In this document: piece after piece, positions 39,031 to 46,697 of the stretch
Numbering within the stretch: position 1 is the first letter of the stretch
How the letters are laid out: the number at the start of each line of letters is the position of its first letter
DNA from: Streptosporangiaceae bacterium
Lineage (GTDB): Bacteria > Actinomycetota > Actinomycetes > Streptosporangiales > Streptosporangiaceae
Length of the DNA: 64,000 nucleotides
Assembly: GCA_025964695.1 (NCBI GenBank)
Contig: JAOPYK010000007.1
Location: 1-64,000 of the forward strand
Reading direction: 5' to 3'
Notes under the pieces: generated by a model
What the model was told of the DNA's origin: nothing
Database searches by the model: none
Seen by the model: only the letters and a program-made list of their open reading frames with translations
Program-made: the position numbers and the translations under genes

Positions 39031-39399
39031 GTGTCTTCGGTGGTGAAAATCAACGTGCTGACCGTGAGCACCGAGATGCGTGAGGAGCTCGAGCGCCGCT
39101 TCGCCGGCCGAGCCGGTCTGGTGGAGTCCGCCGATGGCTTCGAGCACTTCGAGCTGCTACGCCCGGTGGACGGCACCGACCGTTACATGGTCTACACCCG
39201 CTGGCGCAGCGAGGAGGACTTCCAGCGCTGGACCGAGAGCCAGTCCTTCGCCAAGGGCCACGCGAAGGCCGCCGCCGATGCCCAGGCGTCCCGTGGGGAA
39301 GGCCCCCAGACCGGCCATGGGCACGGCCACGGCGGCCCCGCGGCCACCGGGGCCGAACTGTGGTCCTTCGAGGTCGTACAGTCCGCCGACCGAGGGTAG
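39031..39399 (+). CDS. MhuD/IsdG-like haem-degrading monooxygenase
   Basis: A 122-residue ABM-fold protein resembling mycobacterial MhuD. VVKIN at the start (Asn8), FELLRPVDGTDRYMVYTRW, FQRW (Trp67), His77 as likely haem ligand, and ATGAELWSFEVV at the end match it in order. Asn, Trp and His are the residues needed for haem breakdown in MhuD. Between His77 and the last strand it carries a His/Gly-rich insert (GHGHGHGG) that MhuD lacks. The GTG at 39031 was chosen because AAGAGGAG (39017-39024) is 6 nt away; the ATG at 39025 would have no spacing. It probably releases iron from haem. Confidence 0.82.
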   Translation: MSSVVKINVLTVSTEMREELERRFAGRAGLVESADGFEHFELLRPVDGTDRYMVYTRWRSEEDFQRWTESQSFAKGHAKAAADAQASRGEGPQTGHGHGHGGPAATGAELWSFEVVQSADRG

Positions 39400-39485
39400 T
39401 CACCCCCGGAGCGGCAACCGGTGCGGGGCTGGAGCCGAGGGATTCCGTCGGTGAGAGCCGGCGGAACGCCCCGGTCCGGCGAGGA

Positions 39486-39767
39486 TCAGTCGGCGACCAG
39501 GTCCTGGTATTCGGGGTGCTTGTCGATGTACGCCTTGATGAAGGGGCAGAGCGGCACGGCCACCCGCCCGGCGGACCGGACGTCGTCCAGGGCGCCCCGG
39601 GCGAGCCGGCCGCCCAGCCCCTGTCCCTCGTAGGCGGGGTCGATCTCGGTGTGGGTGAAGATCACCCGCTCGTTCCGCAGCCGGTACTCCGCGAATCCGC
39701 CGAGCGAACCGTCCACGTCGATCTCGTAGCGGTTCTCCGCCACGTTGTTCGTGATCTTCGTGCTCAT
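39486..39767 (-). CDS. Small GNAT-fold N-acetyltransferase (YjdJ-like)
   Basis: A 93-residue minimal GNAT protein. FTHTEIDPAYEGQGLGGRLA carries the acetyl-CoA loop (Q/R-G-x-G-G/x-x-L), and it ends with PLCPFIKAYIDKHPEYQDL, the conserved tail of this short class. The ATG at 39767 gives the typical length. The substrate is unknown. It follows cimA (start at 41392) on the same strand with its own short upstream region. Confidence 0.88.
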   Translation of the reverse strand: MSTKITNNVAENRYEIDVDGSLGGFAEYRLRNERVIFTHTEIDPAYEGQGLGGRLARGALDDVRSAGRVAVPLCPFIKAYIDKHPEYQDLVAD

Positions 39768-39811
39768 ACTCGTAGTAATGCCCCTGTACAGGAGAAGATT
39801 CCCCCGGGACG

Positions 39812-41392
39812 TCATTGTCCGGTGTCGTAGCCGGCCCGGAGCAGCGAGTAGGTCACCGCCTCCTCCAGCGCCTGCCAGGAGGCCGCGATGACGTTCTCCG
39901 CGACACCGACCGTGCCCCACTCCCCGCGGCCGTCACTGGACTCGATGAGCACCCGGGTGCTGGCTCCGGTACCGTGCGAGCCCTCCAGGATCCGGACCTT
40001 GTAGTCGATCAGCTCCAGCTTGGCCAGCTCCGGATACAGCCGCTCCAAGGCGATGCGCAGCGCGGTGTCCAGGGCGTTGACCGGGCCGTTGCCCTCACCG
40101 GTGGCGACGATCCGCTCGCCCTTGGCGTGCAGCTTGACGGTCGCCTCGCTGACCATCACGCCGTCCGGTCGCCGCTCGACGATGGTGCGCCACGACTCGA
40201 CCTGGAAGTAGGTGGTCCGGTCGCCGAACAGCTCGCCGCGCAGCAGAAGCTCGAAGGACGCATCGGCGGCCTCGAAGGTGTACCCCTCGGCCTCCAGCTC
40301 CTTGACCTTGTCGACGACCTCCTTGGCCTTCTGCCCCGAAAGGTCGTATCCGAGCTCCTTACCCTTGAGCTCGACCGATGCCCGGCCGGACATGCTGGAG
40401 ACCAGCATCCGCATGTCGTTGCCGACTCGCATCGGGTCGATGTGCTGGTAGAGGTCCGGGTCTACCTTCACCGCGGAGGCGTGCAGCCCCGCCTTGTGCG
40501 CGAACGCCGAGACGCCGACATAGGGCTGCTGCGAGCTGGGCGTGACGTTGGTGATCTCGGAGACCGCGTGCGCGATGCGGGTCATCTCGGCCAGCTGACC
40601 CTCGGTGACCACCTGCAGGCCCCGCTTGAGCTGCAGGTTGCCCACCACGGTGAACAGGTTGGCGTTGCCGCTGCGCTCGCCGTAGCCGTTCGCGCAGCCC
40701 TGCACATGGGTGGCGCCGGCCTTGACCGCGGCGAGGCTGTTGGCCACCGCGCAGCCGGAGTCGTCGTGGCAGTGGATGCCGACTCTCGCGCCGAGCGAGA
40801 CCACGTCGTTGACGACGTCGGCCAGCTCGTCGGGCAGCATGCCGCCGTTGGTGTCGCACAGGGCGATCACGTCGGCGCCGGCCTCCGTCGCGGTCCGTAC
40901 GACCTCCACCGCGTAGGCAGGATTGGCCTTGTAACCGTCGAAGAAGTGCTCGGCGTCCAGGAAGACCCGCTGCCCCTCCGCCCGCAGATGGGAGACCGTG
41001 TCGCGGATCATCGCGAGGTTCTCCTCGAGCGTGGTGCGCAGAGCCAACTCCACGTGCCGGTCGTGGCTCTTGGCCACCAGAGTCACGACCGGCGCGCCGG
41101 AATCGCGCAGGGCGGCCACCAGAGGGTCGTCGGCGGCCTTCGCACCGGCCCGGCGGGTCGCGCCGAACGCGGTGAGCTGTGCGTGCTTCAGGTCGAGCTC
41201 GGTCCGAGCCAACGCGAAGAATTCGGTGTCCCGGGGATTTGCGCCAGGCCAGCCGCCCTCGATGAAGCCCACGCCCAGCTCGTCGAGGTGCCGCGCGATG
41301 GCCAGTTTGTCGGCCACACTCAGGTTGAGTCCCTCCTGCTGGGACCCATCGCGCAGCGTCGTGTCATAGACGTGGAAGCGGTCGTCGAGCAT
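39812..41392 (-). CDS. cimA: Citramalate synthase
   Basis: A 526-residue enzyme of the DRE-TIM metallolyase family condensing pyruvate and acetyl-CoA to (R)-citramalate, the first step of the threonine-independent route to isoleucine. DTTLRDGSQQEG (near residue 10) and the metal site GIHCHDDSG (near 205) are visible. LTAFGATRRAG and the LeuA-type C-terminal dimer domain (from about 385) with feedback-regulatory fold follow. TTLRDGSQQEG and the VAKSHDRHVE segment favour CimA over LeuA. The ATG at 41392 has GGAGGAG 6 nt upstream. Expression appears attenuated through the leader at 41449-41546. Confidence 0.93.
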   Translation of the reverse strand: MLDDRFHVYDTTLRDGSQQEGLNLSVADKLAIARHLDELGVGFIEGGWPGANPRDTEFFALARTELDLKHAQLTAFGATRRAGAKAADDPLVAALRDSGAPVVTLVAKSHDRHVELALRTTLEENLAMIRDTVSHLRAEGQRVFLDAEHFFDGYKANPAYAVEVVRTATEAGADVIALCDTNGGMLPDELADVVNDVVSLGARVGIHCHDDSGCAVANSLAAVKAGATHVQGCANGYGERSGNANLFTVVGNLQLKRGLQVVTEGQLAEMTRIAHAVSEITNVTPSSQQPYVGVSAFAHKAGLHASAVKVDPDLYQHIDPMRVGNDMRMLVSSMSGRASVELKGKELGYDLSGQKAKEVVDKVKELEAEGYTFEAADASFELLLRGELFGDRTTYFQVESWRTIVERRPDGVMVSEATVKLHAKGERIVATGEGNGPVNALDTALRIALERLYPELAKLELIDYKVRILEGSHGTGASTRVLIESSDGRGEWGTVGVAENVIAASWQALEEAVTYSLLRAGYDTGQ

Positions 41393-41448
41393 CGAGCTCT
41401 CCTCCATACGGGGTGACGCGCCATCGGATAAGGACCGGAAAAGACCGG

Positions 41449-41483
41449 AAAAGCAAAAGACCCCTCACGGACGTGAGAGGTCT
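41449..41483 (-). terminator. Attenuator terminator of cimA
   Basis: In the minus-strand RNA a 12-bp stem with one G-U pair (41458-41483) is followed by UUUUGCUUUU (41449-41458). It is 57 nt before the cimA start and 21 nt after the leader peptide's stop. Confidence 0.8.
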
Positions 41484-41504
41484 GCGCGCCGGCGGTGTCC
41501 TTGA

Positions 41505-41546
41505 TCAGCCGACGCGCCCGCCGATAATCATCGAAGCGTGGCGCAT
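41505..41546 (-). CDS. Leader peptide of cimA
   Basis: A 13-codon ORF, MRHASMIIGGRVG, with two consecutive Ile codons (ATT, ATC). The last codons (GCGCGTCGGC in the RNA) can pair with GCCGGCGCGC just before the terminator, a 10-bp alternative stem. Stalling at the Ile codons would thus change which structure forms. The ribosome site is weak. Confidence 0.65.
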   Translation of the reverse strand: MRHASMIIGGRVG

Positions 41547-41714
41547 AACGAACTCAGTGTGCCACATCAGAAACACACCCGTCACTTCGGTCTCGGCATC
41601 CGAGACATCCTTTACCGTGATCTTGCCGGCCGAGGGGCCGGCCGCCCAGGGACGCCCTGCCCATCCTCTGACGAGGTGAGGGCGTCCCCGCGGCCCGGAA
41701 ACGAACGGTGCGGA

Positions 41715-42818
41715 TCAGGCGATCTTGTGGATCCAGCCGTGCGGGTCGGGCCGCGAGCCGTACTGCACCCCGAGCAGTTCCTCGCGCAGCCGCATCGAGA
41801 TCGGGCCGGGGGTGCCATCGCCGATCGTCCACTGCCTGCCACGACCCTTGACACCGCCGACGGGACTAATGATCGCTGCGGTGCCGCAGCCGAACACTTC
41901 GGTGATCTCACCGGAGGCGCAGCCCTCCTGCCACTCCTCGACGCTGATCCTGCCCTCCTCGATCGGGATGCCGAGGCCGGGGGCGAGCGTCAGGAGCGAG
42001 TCACGGGTGATGCCGGGCAGCAGCGTCCCGGTCAGCGCCGGGGTCAGCAACCGTGCCCGGTCTCCAGAGCCGTAGACGAAGACCAGGTTCATGGAGCCGA
42101 CCTCCTCGACCCAGCGGTGCTCGATCGCGTCCAGCCAGACCACCTGGTCACAGCCCTCCCGGATGGCCTGCGCCTGGCCGGCGAAGGACGCGGCGTAGTT
42201 GCCGCCGGTCTTGGCCGCGCCAGTGCCGCCGAGAGCCGCCCGGGTGTAGTCGTCCGACAGCCACACGGTGACCGGCTTGATCCCCTGCGGGTAGTACGAC
42301 CCGGACGGGGACGCGATGACCATGAACAGGTAGTCCTGCGAGGGCCGCTGAACCCCCAGGGCCCGCGTGGTGGCGAACATGAACGGCCGCAGATAAAGGC
42401 TGTGCCCCTCCCGCGAGGGCACCCAGTCCTGGTCGGTGCGGACGAGCAGGTCGATCGCGGCGACGAACAGCTCCTCGGGGATGGCGGGCATGGCCATCCG
42501 CTCGGCCGAGGCGTTCATCCGGGCCGCGTTCCGCTCCGGCCGGAAGGCGACGACCGAGCCGTCCTCCCTGCGGTAGGCCTTGAGCCCTTCGAAGAGCTCC
42601 TGCGCATAATGCAGGACCTGCGTGGCCGGGTCGAGGGAGATCGGCCCGTAGGGCTGAAGCCGGGCGTCCGTCCACCCCGAATCCGGCGAGTACCTGATCG
42701 TGATCATGTGATCCGTGAAGTACTGGCCCCACCCGGGATTGGCCAGGATGCCCTCCCGCTCCGTCTCCGGGACGCGGTGGTCGGAGAGCTGGATGTCGAA
42801 GTCGAACACGGTGCTCAT
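41715..42818 (-). CDS. ilvE: Branched-chain amino acid aminotransferase
   Basis: A 367-residue fold-IV PLP enzyme doing the last step of Ile, Leu and Val synthesis. LHYAQELFEGLKAYRREDG, FRPERNAARMNASAERMAMP, the PLP-lysine segment AAKTGGNYAAS and FGCGTAAIISPVG are the family motifs. The ATG at 42818 follows GAGAGGA. Directly upstream its mRNA can form a 12-bp hairpin (42837-42866). It lies between cimA and leuB. Confidence 0.95.
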   Translation of the reverse strand: MSTVFDFDIQLSDHRVPETEREGILANPGWGQYFTDHMITIRYSPDSGWTDARLQPYGPISLDPATQVLHYAQELFEGLKAYRREDGSVVAFRPERNAARMNASAERMAMPAIPEELFVAAIDLLVRTDQDWVPSREGHSLYLRPFMFATTRALGVQRPSQDYLFMVIASPSGSYYPQGIKPVTVWLSDDYTRAALGGTGAAKTGGNYAASFAGQAQAIREGCDQVVWLDAIEHRWVEEVGSMNLVFVYGSGDRARLLTPALTGTLLPGITRDSLLTLAPGLGIPIEEGRISVEEWQEGCASGEITEVFGCGTAAIISPVGGVKGRGRQWTIGDGTPGPISMRLREELLGVQYGSRPDPHGWIHKIA

Positions 42819-42836
42819 GTAAAGATCCTCTCCCGG

Positions 42837-42866
42837 ATTCACCAGTACAAAAAGGTACCGGTGAAT
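42837..42866 (-). promoter_or_regulatory. Hairpin in the ilvE 5' region
   Basis: Arms 42837-42848 and 42855-42866 with a 6-nt loop. The only DNA mismatch (A44/C59) becomes a G-U pair in the ilvE RNA, so the stem is complete in RNA. It ends a few nt before the ribosome site. Confidence 0.6.
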
Positions 42867-42977
42867 CCATTGTCGTCCTACGTCTGCGGATGGTCCCCCT
42901 CAAGAACCACGGCGTACGCAGAACGGGCACGCCGTGGTGACGTGCCCGGGAGTCCTGCCGATGGGCAGGGGCGCGTC

Positions 42978-44033
42978 CTAGCCGGCTACTCGCTTGGCGA
43001 TGGCGTCGCCGATCTGGCCGGTGGAACGGGCCGGACCGCCCTGGCGGTCGACCAGGTCCTCGGCCACGGCGGCCTCGACCCGGCGGGCCGCCTCGGGCAC
43101 GCCCAGATGGTCCAGCAGCATGGCGACGGAGAGGATCGTGGCGGTCGGGTCAGCCTTGGCCTGGCCCGCGATGTCGGGGGCGCTGCCGTGCACCGGCTCG
43201 AACATCGACGGCGCGGTCCGGTCGGGGTTGACATTGCCGCTGGCGGCCAGCCCGATGCCGCCCGCGATGGCGGCGCCGATGTCGGTGATGATGTCGCCGA
43301 AGAGGTTGTCGGTGACGACCACGTCGAAGCGCTGCGGCTGGTTGACGAAGAACATCGTCGCCGCGTCGACGTGGCAGTAGTCCGTGGTGACCTCGGGGAA
43401 CTCGGCGCCGACCTGCTTGAGGAGGCGCTGGTAGAGCTCACCGGCGAAGGTCAGGACGTTGTCCTTGTGCACGAGGGTGAGCTTCCGGCGCGGCCGGGAG
43501 GCCGCCACCTCGAAGGCGTAGCGGATGACCCGCTCGACCCCGAAGGCGGTGTTGACGCTCTCCTGCGTGGCGACCTCGTACGGGGTGCCCTTCCGCACGA
43601 CACCGCCCACGCCCGTGTAGGGCCCCTCGGTGCCCTCCCGGACGACGATCATGTCGATGTCGCCGGGGGCCACTCCGGCCAGCGGAGTCGCCACGCCGGG
43701 GAACAGCTTCACCGGCCGCAGGTTGACGTAGTGGTCCAGCTCGAACCGCAGCCGCAGCAGCAGCCCGCGCTCCAGCACACCGCTCGGCACGGTGGGGTCG
43801 CCGACGGCGCCCAGCAGGATGGCGTCGTGCGCCCGGATCTCCTCGAGCACCGAGTCCGGCAGCACCTCCCCGGTCCGGTGCCAGCGGGCCGCGCCCAGGT
43901 CGTACGGGGTCTGCTCGATCGTCAGGTCGTACGACGGCGCGACGAGGTCCAGGACCTTGAGCCCCTCGGCGACGACCTCGGGACCGATGCCGTCACCGGC
44001 GACGACGGCGAGACGGATGCTACGGGAAGCCAT
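42978..44033 (-). CDS. leuB: 3-isopropylmalate dehydrogenase
   Basis: A 351-residue NAD-dependent enzyme of leucine synthesis. It has GDGIGPEVV at 14-22, the substrate segment [20 protein letters not shown] (with the three arginines), [11 protein letters not shown], the Mg site [15 protein letters not shown], and the NAD loop [18 protein letters not shown]. Upstream (44049-44091) are two short palindromes, AGTGAATCTCACT and ATGTCAGACAT, either of which might be a regulator site. AAGGTGAGG precedes the ATG. Confidence 0.96.
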   Translation of the reverse strand: MASRSIRLAVVAGDGIGPEVVAEGLKVLDLVAPSYDLTIEQTPYDLGAARWHRTGEVLPDSVLEEIRAHDAILLGAVGDPTVPSGVLERGLLLRLRFELDHYVNLRPVKLFPGVATPLAGVAPGDIDMIVVREGTEGPYTGVGGVVRKGTPYEVATQESVNTAFGVERVIRYAFEVAASRPRRKLTLVHKDNVLTFAGELYQRLLKQVGAEFPEVTTDYCHVDAATMFFVNQPQRFDVVVTDNLFGDIITDIGAAIAGGIGLAASGNVNPDRTAPSMFEPVHGSAPDIAGQAKADPTATILSVAMLLDHLGVPEAARRVEAAVAEDLVDRQGGPARSTGQIGDAIAKRVAG

Positions 44034-44491
44034 GGCCTCACCTTATCGAGTGAATCTCACTTGGCGAAACGGGATCTCACATGTCAGACATCCAATGCCG
44101 TGGTCAGACCCCGCCGGAGGAGCCACCCGGGCCAGTGTTCCGTGAAACTGGTCATGCTTTCATCTCAGGATGTGAGAAAACTGCCACGGCGCGGGACAGT
44201 GACGTTACGGGCGGGTAGCGTCCGTGACGAGACGGCTACAGCATTGGTTCTCTGCCGCCACTTCTCACCGGAGCGTCCTTCCCATGAATGACGAACACGC
44301 CTACACCCCGGCCGACGAGGCTCGGCTGGAGGCCGCGAAGGCCCTGCAGACCGCCCTGGACCGCCGGGACAGCGCGTCGCCGCCGGAGAGCCGCCCGGCC
44401 TCCAGATAACCGATTCGTTCGAGATCGTCCCCGCCGCGCGGCACCGCCGCGTGATATGCAAACCTCTGTGCAGGTAACGGGGGAGGATCGC
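44034..44491. other. Divergent region between leuB and the ROK regulator
   Basis: 458 bp with palindromes at 44049-44061 and 44081-44091 on the leuB side. A 41-codon ORF (44284-44409) is the only coding candidate. Confidence 0.45.
44284..44409 (+). CDS. Possible small protein, 41 residues
   Basis: MNDEHAYTPADEARLEAAKA..., a charged, possibly helical peptide. GGAG lies about 10 nt before the ATG. The ORF could be chance in this GC-rich DNA. Nothing recognised. Confidence 0.25.
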   Translation: MNDEHAYTPADEARLEAAKALQTALDRRDSASPPESRPASR

Positions 44492-45703
44492 GTGGGGCTC
44501 GACAAGCCGACTGCGAGCACGACGAGCGTGCTGCGCGTGATCAATGAGCGGGCGGTCTACGAGCAGATCAGGCTGAACGGCCCGGTGTCCCGGCCCGAAG
44601 TGGCCAAGGCGACCGGACTCTCCAAGCCGACGATCTCCCTGGCCTTGGCCGACCTGGAGAAGGTGGGGCTGGTGCGCACCGTGGGTCACCGCACCGGCGG
44701 CGCCGGCCGGGCGGCCGTCCTGTACGAGATCCATCCTGAGGCGGGATGGGTCCTCGGCATCGACATCGGCCGCGAATGGGTACGGGCCGCACTCGCCAAC
44801 CTGACCGGTGAGGTCGTGGTACGCCGCGACGTGCGTTCGCAGGCGGCGAACGCCAGTGCCCTGATCGACCAGCTCGAGGGACTCGTCGTCGAACTGGCCA
44901 CCGAGGCCGGTATCAAGACGGCCGACGTCACCTACATCGTGGTCGGTACTCCGGGCGTGCACGACACCGAGAACCGGCGGCTGCACCTGGCGCCGAACCT
45001 GCCGGGATGGCATCGGCCGGGAGTTACCACCCGGCTGGCCGAGCGGCTGCCCAGCGAGTTCGTCATCGAGAACGACATCGCGCTCGCCGCGCTGGGCGAG
45101 CAGGCCTACGGTCTCGGCGCCGGGGTCGCCGACTTCGTCTACTTCTCCATCGGCACCGGGGTCGGCATGGGCATCATCCTGGGCGGACGGCTCTACCGGG
45201 GCGCCAGCGGGGCGGCCGGCGAGGTCGCGTTCCTGCCGCTCGGCGAGTCCGACCCGCTCACCAGCGCCCCCGGAGCCCAGCGGCACGGCATGCTGGAGAG
45301 TGTCCTGTCCGCCTCCGGCGTGGTGGCCACCGCGCGCCGTTACGGGATGACCGGCAGGCTGACCCCGGAGAAGGTGTGGGACGCGGCCCGGGCCGGTGAC
45401 CCCGCGGCCGTGCAGGCGGTGGGGTACGAGGCGGGCAACGTCAGCCGGGCACTGGCCAGCGTCACCGCGATCCTCGACCCGCAACTCGTGGTGATCGGCG
45501 GCGGGCTGGGCCGGCACGGCGAGGACGTGCTGCTCGAGGTCGTCCGCGACCAGCTCGAGACCATGACCCCGCTGAACGCGCCGCCCATCGAGGTGTCGAC
45601 GCTCGGCCGGGAGGCGGTGGTGCTGGGCGCCCTGGCGATCGGGCTGACCACCACCCGGGAGATCGTGTTCAACCGGGCCGTCGCCGAACCCGCCGTGAGC
45701 TGA
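44492..45703 (+). CDS. ROK-family transcriptional regulator
   Basis: A 403-residue NagC/XylR-type regulator. It has a winged-helix N-terminus (NGPVSRPEVAKATGLSKPTI, about residues 30-50) and then a sugar-kinase-like ROK domain: VLGIDIGREWVRAALANLTG, ENDIALAALGEQAYG, FVYFSIGTGVGMGIILGGRL and DPQLVVIGGGLG. The zinc-binding CXCGXXGC motif is not present, as in a subset of the family. The GTG at 44492 lies after GGGGGAGG; the frame opens further upstream (ATG 44456). It probably senses a sugar or sugar phosphate. Confidence 0.9.
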   Translation: MGLDKPTASTTSVLRVINERAVYEQIRLNGPVSRPEVAKATGLSKPTISLALADLEKVGLVRTVGHRTGGAGRAAVLYEIHPEAGWVLGIDIGREWVRAALANLTGEVVVRRDVRSQAANASALIDQLEGLVVELATEAGIKTADVTYIVVGTPGVHDTENRRLHLAPNLPGWHRPGVTTRLAERLPSEFVIENDIALAALGEQAYGLGAGVADFVYFSIGTGVGMGIILGGRLYRGASGAAGEVAFLPLGESDPLTSAPGAQRHGMLESVLSASGVVATARRYGMTGRLTPEKVWDAARAGDPAAVQAVGYEAGNVSRALASVTAILDPQLVVIGGGLGRHGEDVLLEVVRDQLETMTPLNAPPIEVSTLGREAVVLGALAIGLTTTREIVFNRAVAEPAVS

Positions 45704-45707
45704 CCTC

Positions 45708-46451
45708 ATGCCCGATCCGGTGACGCGGGCACTGGCGGAGGTCGCGGAGCTGGGGCCGTTCTTCGCCATCGCGACCGATCCCGCCGAGGAGGCGGACCCC
45801 ACCTGGCGGCGGCTCGACACGCTCGGCACGGCGGATCTCGGCGGCCTGATCGCCGCCTACGCGCACCGGCTGGGCGGTGTGGAGCACCGGGTCGCGGCCT
45901 CGATCCTCTTCCAGGGACTGGCCGCCCGGCTCTGGTCGCCGGTGGTCGCCTGCGCGGCCGGGTACGGAGTCGTACCCGACCTCACCGGGCTGCACTGGCG
46001 CTGGGCACCGGGCACGCCTATCGCGCTCTGGCTGGCCGACCCTGGCGGTGTGGCCGCCACAGACCCTGCCGCGGTTCCTGCCGCGGTTCCTGCCGCGCTT
46101 CCTGCCGCCGTCCATGCCGTCGTGGTGGGCGGCCGGCTGCGCCCGCTGCGTGAGGTCTTCGGCGCCGTGGTGAAACTGGCGGACGGGCTGATGTGGGGTA
46201 ACGCGGCGTCCGCGCTGGCGGGCACCCTGCGTGCCGGGTCCATGCGACCGGAACTCGCCGGGCCCGTCACCCGGCTGGTGCGGGCTCTGCTCACCATGGA
46301 GCCGCTGGCCGGCACCGGCGATTTCACCGGAGGCCTGTCCGGCGAGGTCCTACGGCCGGAGGCGTTCCGGCGGCGCAGCTGCTGTCTCTACTACCGGGTT
46401 CCGCCCGGCGGCGGCCTGTGCGGCGACTGCGCCCTGCTCCCCCGCGCCTAG
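45708..46451 (+). CDS. FhuF-like (2Fe-2S) protein
   Basis: A 247-residue protein whose C-terminus SCCLYYRVPPGGGLCGDC is the C-C-x10-C-x2-C iron-sulfur motif of FhuF-type siderophore-iron reductases. The N-terminal part has the usual helical ferric-reductase-like layout. It follows the ROK gene by 4 bp and is probably co-transcribed. An internal 12-bp repeat (46065-46112) gives an AAVPAAVPAALPAAV stretch not expected in the family. Confidence 0.8.
   Translation: MPDPVTRALAEVAELGPFFAIATDPAEEADPTWRRLDTLGTADLGGLIAAYAHRLGGVEHRVAASILFQGLAARLWSPVVACAAGYGVVPDLTGLHWRWAPGTPIALWLADPGGVAATDPAAVPAAVPAALPAAVHAVVVGGRLRPLREVFGAVVKLADGLMWGNAASALAGTLRAGSMRPELAGPVTRLVRALLTMEPLAGTGDFTGGLSGEVLRPEAFRRRSCCLYYRVPPGGGLCGDCALLPRA
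46065..46112. repeat. Four 12-bp tandem repeats in the FhuF-like gene
   Basis: The unit is CCTGCCGCGGTT, two exact copies, a one-mismatch copy and a diverged fourth copy. It is in frame and inserts Pro-Ala-Ala-Val repeats. Confidence 0.85.
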
Positions 46452-46697
46452 TGCGGCACCGGAACGGCAGCGCACATCACCGCCTCCACCGGCGCGGTCA
46501 CCATCCCGCTCAGCCGGCTGGAGATGGCCGGACCGACGCCGCCCGCTCTGATGCGGGATTTCTGGCGGTAGGCGGCCGACGCCTGAAGCCGGGCGTGGTG
46601 CCGGGCAGGGCACGGCGGCGAGACCTCTCCGCCATGACGGAGCAGGCCGGACAGGCCCTGGAACCGCGGCCTTGAAACAGGTCCGGAAAGGCGCCGA

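Noticed and set aside
44081-44091. ATGTCAGACAT palindrome upstream of leuB as a named regulator site
   Set aside because: Too short to assign to any regulator; kept only as a note in the leuB entry.
41538-44291. 917-codon open frame antisense to ilvE and leuB
   Set aside because: Its length comes from GC bias. Both genes on the other strand are certain.
46449-46571. In-frame continuation after the FhuF-like stop codon (to TAG at 46569)
   Set aside because: The Fe-S motif ends normally 4 residues before the stop, the family ends there, and nothing indicates readthrough.
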